DNA of 64,000 nucleotides from Planococcus citri (taxonomy: Eukaryota > Arthropoda > Insecta > Hemiptera > Pseudococcidae): NCBI RefSeq assembly GCF_950023065.1, contig NC_088679.1, positions 70,742,001 to 70,806,000 of the forward strand, given 5' to 3'. The stretch's first letter is position 1. Each line of letters opens with the position of its first letter. Under the pieces are notes generated by a model. That model was given only the letters and a program-made list of their open reading frames with translations, did no database searches and was not told the origin of the DNA. The position numbers were made by a program, and so were the translations under genes. This document shows, in pieces, positions 34,556 to 43,540 of the stretch.

Positions 34556-34756
34556 ATGAATACATCCAAATGGTTCGTTAAACCAAAATTCAACATACGA
34601 CCTAAGTTTATCAATCTCTCAATCGGACGTCCAATTACGTTAGGTTATCTTTGTACTAATGGGAGAATCAAATTTTACGTTACAAAAAATCACTTCATCA
34701 AGAAAAATCATTACTCGAAGAAATTCAGATATTCTACTTACAGAAGTCGATTGTAA
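34556..34756 (+). CDS. small basic ORF, 66 aa, uncertain
   Basis: ATG at 34556, 36 nt after accessory gene 2 stops. The product is strongly basic, rich in K, R, N and Y, with no Cys pair and no membrane segment. It uses the same word style as the element's other genes. No family is recognised. It could be a small nucleic-acid-binding protein, a second-exon remnant (GTAAGT overlaps the previous stop at 34517) or chance. Confidence 0.3.
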   Translation: MNTSKWFVKPKFNIRPKFINLSIGRPITLGYLCTNGRIKFYVTKNHFIKKNHYSKKFRYSTYRSRL

Positions 34757-35344
34757 AATAAATATTTTTTAGCCAAAGAAGAGGCATTTCATGTAATGTT
34801 TGCTACATATGATTTAGTTATAAGAATTTGTTACCACAGTCGTTCATTTCTTGTCAAACCGGAGATGTATTATTGTCATTACGTTAGAATTTATTTTGTT
34901 TGTGAATCATTTAGCCATTTATTTACCAAACATAAAATAATCAAGAAGATCAACAAAATTCAAATTATTTCATCGGCACCTCACCCACCAAACATAGGCA
35001 AATGAGATACTCGCCACAACATCACCTCTCTAGATGAAATAGATAATAAACAAAATATTGAAACACATTGTGTAATCAACCGTAAAGAAAATAAGTAAGA
35101 CATAATGTGCTTTGTGATGATATTTAATTAATTTAACGTGAAATTTTAATGCTATCTAACAACAACAACAAAGAAGAACGACAGAAGTGTGACCGAAGAA
35201 AAGAGCTGATAATCCAAGAATTTAATTCGATACAAACACGACATAATTTTCCAATCTACGGAATAAGGTAACTCAATTCAATACGACAATACATATGATA
35301 AACCAATCAAGTATTTACAACGATATATATATTTGTTGATTAGA
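34757..35344 (+). other. noncoding spacer before accessory gene 3
   Basis: 588 nt of A/T-rich sequence. A 69-codon ATG frame at 34796 has no resemblance to the other genes and is not called. TTGTTGATTAG just before ATG 35345 could act as an acceptor. Confidence 0.4.
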
Positions 35345-37036
35345 ATGGCGAGCAAAATGATAGACAATTCGTTAGACCTAACCGAATATGAAGCGAGCGT
35401 CAAAATGCCGATATGTGCAATATGCTTACTACTGATACTGGACGATGAATATTCAAAAGGCATAACAGTCCTCGATCGGTGTCGACACATTGCACATCAA
35501 CGATGCGTTAACCTGATGACCTGTGTAATCATCAGCTGTGAGGAAAAAGAAAATCCAGGGAGATGCCAGATCCCTAAATGCAAAGAAATCTTCGAAGTGG
35601 AGAAAACTCGTGCAATTAGGATAGCAACCGACGATATGGCAAGCGTCATTGCTCGATATGTAAATTACAATCGTAACCTGAAACTCCAACTTAATGAATT
35701 AGAACAAACAGTTGAGGACCTACAGCAGACGATTAACACCCAAGGCAATGATTTAGACCAGAGAGATTTTCGGATACGAAACATGGAAGAAGATTTAGAA
35801 GGATTTAGAAAGCTTTTGTTCGATAAGGAAATGAAACGCGTTTACGAAGAAATGAAAAAAGAAGACGGAGTCAAGCTAGGAGATGAGTTGAAATTCGAAG
35901 AAAATCAATTCGGACAAAATCCTCACCTACGAGACATGATGAAAACCGAAATTATGACTACAACATTGGAAAACCCTCAACCATCAGCGTCAGGATTAAA
36001 TAACGTAACGCAATCAACTTCGGAACGCTTGCATCAGCCTATTTTGCACCCAAATAACGTAATAACAATTGAAAACGACATCGAACCCATCTCTATCGAA
36101 CCATATCAACATTGGAAAAACCTAAAGAACAACAACAATTTTTATTACGTAACGTTCAAAGATCCGATTGAAATAAGACCGATGGTAATGCACAACAGAA
36201 AAACCTACGACATACCGATCGAATATAACATCAACGAATTACGAAGAGAATGCTTCAAGAAAGGATTTTATTTCAACAGTGACGTAACAACACGATATTC
36301 TGAGCGATTTACCGATAAAATTCAAACCGATTTTATCACCCAATATACGTACAAACACCCTCGCGGATATAACGTTAAATGCTATTTCATGGGAAACTAT
36401 ATGATGGTCGGCGACGGGGCACTCTGTGCCATGGCTTGGGAAGGCCTATACGAAAACAAGCCTCTACGCACAACTATGATGAATTCGTTATTACTGACAG
36501 GCACGCTATCCCCGAAGAAACTAAAAAACCATCTCATACATGCTATTAGACAATTGCCTCCCATGTTAGCAGTCTCCATCGGAAACCACGACGTCAGAAA
36601 AGAAATTTATCGTAACGTAATAAAAAACACGAAGCAACTACTACACCTAATGATCAGCAAAGGTGCCAAGAGGATTCTACTGATACCCATGATCTATTCC
36701 TATGCGGCCATGGAGAAATATGCGCTAAAAGCAGAGCAGTTTAATAAATGGTTAAAGGAAGAGGCGGTGAAGATAAAAGGCGCAGATCTTATTTATATGG
36801 AGCAGTTCGAAGAATTATACCAGAAGCACCCGATCCCATATTTTATAGATCGTCAAGAAAATATCTTCCCAACATACACGGCGAACTATGAAATGGTTTC
36901 TTTGATAGCAACAGATATACACGATGAAAGCGAATTATTCCTGACTCAAGTACCCGAACAACCTGATACGATAACAGAAGAAAGATACAGAGAATACGAA
37001 GAACCCATCGGTATCGAGACATTACGTAATGCATAA
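35345..37036 (+). CDS. accessory protein 3: RING-like finger, coiled coil, SGNH-like domain
   Basis: The first ATG (TAGAATGG) gives 563 residues. The zinc site is C24, C27, C46, H48, H51, C54, C74 and C79, with the same spacing as accessory protein 1. A coiled coil spans about 110-170, then a long linker rich in N, S and E. The SGNH-like domain has MVGDGALCAMA (G356-D357-G358), AVSIGNHDVRKEI (G413, H415-D416) and ILLIPMIYSY. Ser is again replaced by Gly in block I, but the HD of the third block is retained, as in accessory protein 2. It ends LRNA with a TTACGTAA at 37022. This is the longest intact member of the set. It shares the finger-coil-esterase order with ORF1 proteins of CR1/L2-type LINEs, which carry PHD-like fingers and esterase domains. 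Confidence 0.85.
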   Translation: MASKMIDNSLDLTEYEASVKMPICAICLLLILDDEYSKGITVLDRCRHIAHQRCVNLMTCVIISCEEKENPGRCQIPKCKEIFEVEKTRAIRIATDDMASVIARYVNYNRNLKLQLNELEQTVEDLQQTINTQGNDLDQRDFRIRNMEEDLEGFRKLLFDKEMKRVYEEMKKEDGVKLGDELKFEENQFGQNPHLRDMMKTEIMTTTLENPQPSASGLNNVTQSTSERLHQPILHPNNVITIENDIEPISIEPYQHWKNLKNNNNFYYVTFKDPIEIRPMVMHNRKTYDIPIEYNINELRRECFKKGFYFNSDVTTRYSERFTDKIQTDFITQYTYKHPRGYNVKCYFMGNYMMVGDGALCAMAWEGLYENKPLRTTMMNSLLLTGTLSPKKLKNHLIHAIRQLPPMLAVSIGNHDVRKEIYRNVIKNTKQLLHLMISKGAKRILLIPMIYSYAAMEKYALKAEQFNKWLKEEAVKIKGADLIYMEQFEELYQKHPIPYFIDRQENIFPTYTANYEMVSLIATDIHDESELFLTQVPEQPDTITEERYREYEEPIGIETLRNA

Positions 37037-37857
37037 CTAACGTAATAAATTATATCCAAAACGAGAATATATCGTGTAAACCCATACGATAATGTGTTCA
37101 TGATCGACGTATCAAATAACGTAACAGCTAAGCATTTCTAGCAGTTGTGGAGAAAACTATGCGATGTTTCATATTAAATATTTGGTATGTGTACTACTAA
37201 TATAGTAATTATCAAAATAACGTAACGCATCTAATAACTCCAGCAGTCGTGGAAGTTTTAACGATGTTCCTTACTAATGTCCTAAGTATATATCGAATGA
37301 TTTTTTTTTATTTTTACTCGTTACCTATTTCATAAGGAATAAAATAAATTCTATCACCGTAAGAGCAGATTTCATTTATTAAAAAAGAGCAATCTCATCC
37401 GTTAGTACAATTCAAGCAACACACAGAGAAAAGGTACAAAGTATTCGAGTAAAAATACAGTCGTTAAACAAGAAATAACGTGAAAAACAAAATCACAGGT
37501 AATGGTTTTACATTCGACATTTAAAGCAGGAAATCATATCTCATTGCGTAAAGATATAACATTGTGGTAAGATTAAAAAACTTAACGTTGTCAAGAAGTG
37601 TTAAAAACAATTACATTGAAAATTATCCAACCAGATAGCAGTTACACGTAAGTACAAAATAATACACAAGCATAATACGTATAAAGTACAATGGATTACA
37701 ATATAAAACGTCCAACAGATTCTCTGACACATGTGGCAAATCGTCGTGCTTGGCCAAAGAAAAACCTTCATCTTACGTAATCCGAATTCGATTATTTCCA
37801 AGCGTATCCAGTTCCGTTCAATCCTGGGCTCCAGATTTCATTTTCGTAACGTAATTC
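37037..37857 (+). other. noncoding spacer with a degenerate ~55-bp direct repeat
   Basis: Two related blocks start ATAACGTAACAGCTAAGCAT (about 37117) and ATAACGTAACGCATCTAATA (about 37217). Both continue to AGCAGT(T/C)GTGGA and then GATGTT. TTACGTAA lies at 37773. No gene is present. Confidence 0.5.
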
Positions 37858-39666
37858 ATGGAAGAAAAGCCGTATTCTGAACCAACTAGGAAGAAAATGG
37901 AAGCAATACGAGTAAACATCATTACTTGTTCAAGCTGCAACAAATCACTTGGGCAAGGCCCAGACCAAGACCGGACAAATACGAAATTAAAGCTAACTTC
38001 GTGTAGACATATCTATCACGAAAAATGTCTAACCAATCTGTATATGGCTTACGCACCTGGGACTGAAAAATGCGTATTCTCTAACTGCAATACATCACTG
38101 ATTCTTGCATCTGACGTCGAGATACAAGCAAATAACATCCAAATTACGACCGTAAAAGATGATTCAACGTCACCGGCGACTTTAGTAGAACAACTATGGA
38201 AGTTACGCAAAGAGAACCAAGAGCTGAAAATAGAAAATAACGATTATATGAAATAAGTCGCTAAATTAAACTCTGACGTAGAACATCTAAATGATCGAGT
38301 AAAAGCATCAGTAGAAAAAATCATATACCTGAAAAAATGTGAACCAATTGATAACGTAACACCGGAACACAAGTATGACAATCCGATCGATGAATTTATA
38401 CAACCTTTAAGCGATGAAGAACAGAACCCGGCAGAATCAACATCTAACGAAAAAGAAATCGATGAATCGCAATTCGAACCGAAATACGAAGACACATCGG
38501 ACGAGGATACGAATTGGAAACACGAACACCTACAAAAAGAAAAAACAGGTGAATTCAAAATTCCGCTGGTTAAATCAACTATTACGAAAACAGCAACATT
38601 ACCTGCTAAATCTTCACCGAAGAAACCACCACCGAAAAAACTATCATCGCCAACCAAAACCAGCAAAACTATGATTCAAATACGCCGCAAGTCTCCTGAA
38701 AGAAAACCGATTAATACAAAAAATCTAAAAGTAATACTTAAGCCATCAGGTTCACGATATGTACCAAGAACGCCTTTACGTAATACTCACCGACGAAATG
38801 CTATCAATCGATATAGAACGAAATATGAACAAAATAAGTTCGAGTCCATTATAGATAACAACCAAACTCGTAGCCCTCTCAAGCCAGGACATTTTGGAGC
38901 GATTCGTGACGTAAAAAATTACCGAAATCGACTAACAATCTCGACCTATGACAAAAAAGAACAAGTCGTTCATTTACCGGTAACCAGAAAGATTTTCCAA
39001 GAGGAAATCAGAAGGATGACACTAAAAACATCCATACCTGATGAATTCGGTTCGACGTGTAGGAAGTTCCGATATAACCTGTACACAACCGGAGCTACAC
39101 TTACGTTACGAAATAAAGGAACGGAGACTATCTTCTTTTTGCAACAGTACTGGATGCTGGGCGATGGCCTGATACATCAAATGGTCCATTTTGCGATAGA
39201 CGGTGATCAAGCTTATACCGAAAAATTAGAATATAACGATTACGTAAATGGTTTTATATCAACAACAGATCTAAATAGATCAATTTCAAAAAACGTAACA
39301 AAATTACCTAAAAAGGTGCTGATATCGATAGGTCATAAAGATCTTCATGAAAACGCCAACGAAGAAAAATTGAGAGACGATTTTAATGCGCTGATCAAGA
39401 CGTTGAGTACTTCGGGCGTAAAGAAAATCTATGTCATACCACCTATAAAACACACGGTACATAGTGACAAGACGAAGAAATTTAGAAATTGGCTAGAAGC
39501 TATCAGCATTTCGAAGAAAGACACACATAATACAAACTATATAAAACAGCTTGAAAGCATACTAGACCGAACGTTACCGGAAAAGATAGTCGATAAATGT
39601 CCTTTCCTTGATCACCGCATCATTCTGGAGGCTGTCTTGGGTTTACTACCTCTTCTTGCTGAGTAA
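37858..39666 (+). pseudogene. accessory protein 4: RING-like finger, coiled coil, SGNH-like domain, one internal stop
   Basis: ATG 37858 (TTCATGG) opens a 602-codon frame broken only by TAA at codon 133 (38254-38256). The upstream piece holds the zinc site C24, C27, C49, H51, H54, C57, C72 and C77 and the start of a coiled coil. The same frame continues after the stop with coil, a Glu-rich then Lys/Pro/Ser-rich linker, and an SGNH-like domain with MLGDGLIHQM (nt 39160), LISIGHKDLHEN (nt 39331) and IYVIPPIKH. ATG 38671 could start a 331-residue C-terminal product on its own. The stop may be a recent nonsense change in this copy, a readthrough site, or split expression. The TAAG context is not a known leaky one, so nonsense is favoured. 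Confidence 0.8.
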
Positions 39667-40270
39667 ACATCTGTAAATACGAAATCACGTTACAAAGTAT
39701 CGAAAATCTAGAACCTTACCAATCTTACGTAATTCATACTTCCCGAAATGAAACAGACATTGCAACATGAACTCGAACTACAGCTCATCACATGGAACCT
39801 GAAACAATAAATAAATTCATGTTAACCATAGAATAGAATAACGTAATAACGTACAAAATTTATACATACTGTAATAGTCAATAGTTTTCATCACTAATGT
39901 ATGTCCATTAAGCACTTTTGATTTTCCTTCGGTACTTTGATTCATACGATATAATGTGACTTTTCTTTATTTTATACAGATATACTGTTTAGATATTACT
40001 TCACTTTATTTTACGTTTATAATCTTTAATTTTTCCAGAAGTTGGATACATTTTTTTTTTTTCTCTTCTTCTTCTACATTTTTTTTATTATTACTGCTTT
40101 TTACTGTATCACTAGTTGATAAGAAGATGTTTATTTTATTATTTTGTTTATTTTATTTATTTCAATAGCAACATGTAAACACCCGGGGCAAAGGATAGGG
40201 CACTTAGGTCATTCTCCCTTTTTAGTTGATAGAGTGGTTACATATTTCTATAAGTAATCACTCGGGGCAA
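39667..40270 (+). other. 3' noncoding region before 3' LTR
   Basis: Contains TTACGTAA at 39725 and a pyrimidine tract with TTCTCTTCTTCTTCTA near 40060. Two related phrases, ACCCGGGGCAAAGGATAGGG (near 40182) and ACTCGGGGCAATGTAAAGGG (spanning the LTR junction), are notable. No gene was seen. Confidence 0.5.
40262..40270 (+). other. putative polypurine-tract position, weak
   Basis: The nine bases before the 3' LTR read TCGGGGCAA. By position, plus-strand priming should occur here, but the run of purines is only GGGG. A classic long polypurine tract is absent. Confidence 0.35.
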
Positions 40271-41029
40271 TGTAAAGGGAGGAATTGCGCCATTTTCCGT
40301 CGCTTAGGTGAGGGAAAATTGTTCTCCTTCTACCTTTCGCTCAGCTCTCTTACGTAACCACGCTATCTAGCGGTTTAGTTCGCGTCAGTGAAGTGTTTCA
40401 CGTTATCCGATCACAACTTCAGTCAATCACGGACTCACTAAGCGAGAGCTTAGTTTCCATTCGATAGATAGGTCGAGGTGCGGAGCCCTATCAGTACGTT
40501 CGACGTATGGAGCACGTACTTTCCACCTTATAATTACTGGGATATGGAATATCTTTTACGTAATGGACCATCGGATCGGATCGTGGTTACTCAAGAGATG
40601 AACTGCAGCATCTCTAAATTCTCTTCTTAGAGTCATTTATGTCAGACCTGCCCTATCCGGCATAAATGCCCTTCTCCCCTGGGTGGTGTTTTCAACACAC
40701 ATTTGCGACTACTTGTACTCGCTTCCTTTATTCAAATCGTAATTCTATTTACGTAATATAATCAGACTATGTACAATACAGTGCTTAATTAACAATAAAG
40801 CTAATGTAACGTTATAGTCGACCGAGTATTCATTATATTCATATTTCTCTATATGCATAATTTTATATTTCATATCATTTCCGAAGAGTAGGTATACGAG
40901 GCGGTAAATCGTCAGTGCCTACCTGTGCTTGGCACTAGGTATAGGTCTAATTAGGTCGTAAGGGTGAAGTTAGACCATGTAAGACATTAGCACCGCAGGT
41001 GCAAGTAAAAATTCAATACTGTCTTTACA
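40271..41029 (+). repeat. 3' long terminal repeat
   Basis: 759 bp, identical to the 5' LTR apart from T at 40912 in place of C at 20384. It ends CTTTACA and is followed by the duplicated GATT. Confidence 0.95.
40794..40799 (+). terminator. polyadenylation signal AATAAA in 3' LTR
   Basis: AATAAA sits inside TTAACAATAAAGC. It is the only good signal in the LTR and would define the R/U5 boundary shortly downstream. In the 5' LTR the same signal is at 20266-20271. Confidence 0.55.
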
Positions 41030-41465
41030 GATTCACCAAAAATTATATAATTCGTTCGCGAACGATTCACCAAAAATTATTCAATTCGTTCGCGAATGAT
41101 TCACCAAAAATCATTCAATTCGTTCGCGAATGACTCACTAATTACATAATAATCAATTCGTTCGCGAATGATTCACCTAGAAATCAACCCAATTTGTTCA
41201 ATCACTAATCGGTTGTAAATGATTCGATTCGATTAGTTTCGACTCACTTCGCTGGGAAACAGATCAATTCTTTTCCTATACAATAGTTTCACAAGAACCG
41301 AATCAATCGTAAATTAATCGATCCGTTCGCGAATGATTCACCAAGAAATCAATCAATTTATTTAATCACCAATCGTTTGTAAATGATTCGATTCGATTGT
41401 AAACAGTTCATTTGCTATACAAATGTTTCAAAAATAGTGAATCAATTCGTTCGTAAAAGATTTTG
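41030..41465. repeat. 34-bp satellite, right part
   Basis: Continues the GATTCACCAAAAATTAT... unit in the same phase as the left part. Copies become more diverged after about 41190, where AATCACTAATCGGTTGTAAA variants appear. Confidence 0.8.
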
Positions 41466-41919
41466 TTTTGAAGAAAATTCGGCCTTCTCAAGTGTTTTTA
41501 TTTAACATTTTCGTACAATAAATAAAAGCGTATAATTGCTCTTATTGTAAGTACTTATTATTAGTTCTGTCAGTCAAAATTATTCTCCATTTTTTGGTTT
41601 TCATTCAGCATTTTTGAATTTTCATTTGGCATTTTTGTACCCAATCCACACCCCCTCCCTCCAGACAATTGGGATCGTGACGCCACTGCTTGCATTATTT
41701 TAAAAATTTTATTAGGTACTTACTTTTTTTTAAATTAAAAAAGTTAATAACTTAATCAGAGTTCAGCTGGTTTTTTTTTTTTACATCCGAAGAAGTATCC
41801 AGTTCGGTGAGAAACTTCGAAAAAAATTACCCCCTCCCCTTCCCCGAAAACGTCTTCTTTAATTAAAGCATGCGGTAAGTATAGAAAAATTGGAAAAAAA
41901 TGTTGTAGAAAATTGGTCT
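41466..41919. other. intronic stretch, nothing recognised
   Basis: A/T-rich DNA with CCCCCTCCC-type patches near 41650 and 41835. No gene was found. Confidence 0.4.
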
Positions 41920-42320
41920 GGAAAACCTGGAAAAGTCAGGAAAAATGACTTGTCAAAAATGATGGATACTCTGCGTTTGTATTCTCGTATTATTTTGTTT
42001 TTTTCTCAGTTATTGTTTTTAGTTGTATTTTCTAGGGTTTTGTATTCAGTTTTTGTGTTTAACGTTCAGTTGTTTTGATTTTCATTTTGAAATTTATTGG
42101 TTTTCCACTTTTTCTTTTTTTGTAGCTTTTTTTTAGTGTTCTATATTTTGTTTTTTGTTTTCAGTTTTAATTTTTATTTTCATGGTTTTTGAACGTTCTT
42201 TTCAGATTTTTCTTTCTATTTTCTGTTTTTTTGGTTTTGTTTTCAATTTGCTTTTCAGTTTCTATCGTTTCTAAAGTTTTTTCGTTTTCATTTTTAGTTG
42301 TCTCTCGAGCCAAATGCAGG
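41920..42320. repeat. T-rich TTTTCAG repeat, right flank copy
   Basis: Starts with a CCTGGAAAAGTCAGGAAAAA phrase and continues as a T-rich tract, with TTGTATTCAGTTTTTGTGTT near 42040 matching 18770. Confidence 0.6.
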
Positions 42321-43540
42321 ACGCTCGTCCTCACTTCAACTCCCCTCCCTTGCAACTAATCATCTTTACACTTCTCGAAATATCTCAGCATGCTTTCGAA
42401 AATCCTGAAAATGCTTTATGCGTAGCGTAGGCGGCAATTAAACGTGCAATTACAACTTCGAACAGGTACTTCGCACCGGGTTTATTACCCAGCTTCCTTT
42501 AAATTTTACGACTTCTTAACACGAATACGAGTAGGTACACGACGACGACGACGACGACGTAGACGAACGGATGACATAACCTTTCGGTGCTTTCGAGCCT
42601 CTAATCCGCCATCTACACGAGCAGCTTATTATTATAGTATATACCTACGCAGCTTAGGTCAAATAGGCAAAACACCCAACTTAACGCCAACCGAGATGGG
42701 TATTATAAAACCGACATTTCGGCTAATTTGCCATTTTCCGTTGTCTACGCATAAGTAATAAGCTCGGTAACCGTAGACTAAGTACTATTACTTAGCTTTT
42801 CAGGCCAATTATTCGTCTCAGCTCATCGTCAGACGTTTACAAATCCGTTCGGACGGCACAAATGAGCCCTTTCAAAGAGCAAAGAGAACGTAATATTTCG
42901 ATCATACGGCCGGTAGGTAAATGTCGGAAACGATATTATTTCGTGGCTGGGATCGGTGATGACGAAATTAAATTAACGTCGTGTTTCCTGTTAAATGGCT
43001 GTCTTTTATTTTTATGCCGACGAATTTGTATACCGATATCGGTCTGGTGACGATACGCGTGCCAAAAAAACAAATTTTACGCCCATATATTCACGTCGTC
43101 GAGATAGAAAATCTTCCCTCCAATGTGCTATTCGGTTTTCTCATCGTAGGAAAGCGAATACCGCGAAATTGATACGATTACGAATGAACGAAAACGCCAT
43201 CGCGAATCTCCCTGTAGAAATTCGACGACAGCCAGATGAACGGGTAGAGTCTTTTCCGGGCGGTGGTTTCCGATCTGCGTAACAGATTACGTCGAATTTG
43301 GCAGCAAAATGCGAAATCTTATTCCGGTGCGAAACAAATACGCAGATGTAGGGTGATTCGGCGGAAATTCGATTCTGCCACAAAATTAATGGACACGGAT
43401 AGCATATTCGCTAAGATGGTTCTTATGGGTTTGGTTGTACGATGTGATGAAAATACTGGGTTTTTGGAGGTCTTTGAATGCATGGCGAAAGTTGTTTACT
43501 TTTTTACTGGGGGTTCGTGTTGAAAAGGGACTTTTTGAAC
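42321..43540. other. intronic stretch, more balanced composition, no gene found
   Basis: Contains (CGA)n at 42540-42559 and many CG dinucleotides. Overlapping short frames on both strands carry no recognised domain and no clear splice structure. Confidence 0.4.

Larger units (their letters stand above)
19743..41029 (+). mobile_element. giant Ty3/gypsy-like LTR retrotransposon, 21.3 kb
   Basis: Paired 759-bp LTRs with TG...CA ends, a GATT duplication (19739-19742 and 41030-41033), a primer binding site and an intact gag-pol mark a complete LTR retrotransposon. Integrase with a GPY/F tail and the RT-RNase H-integrase order place it with Ty3/gypsy. It is far longer than the usual 5-10 kb. The excess is a helicase-bearing Pol and about 9 kb of accessory genes. 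I saw no env: no signal peptide plus transmembrane glycoprotein is encoded. The LTRs differ at one base (20384 C, 40912 T), so insertion is recent. It lies sense to the host gene, so its 3' LTR could supply a premature polyadenylation site. Confidence 0.95.

Noticed and set aside
34796..35005. 69-codon frame between accessory genes 2 and 3
   Set aside because: No domain and no similarity to neighbours; kept as noncoding spacer.
38414..38674. 86-codon plus frame inside accessory gene 4
   Set aside because: Out-of-frame shadow of the longer finger/SGNH reading frame.
31102..39666. An envelope gene among the downstream genes
   Set aside because: None shows a signal peptide, transmembrane anchor or glycoprotein-like cysteine pattern; all are finger/coil/SGNH proteins.
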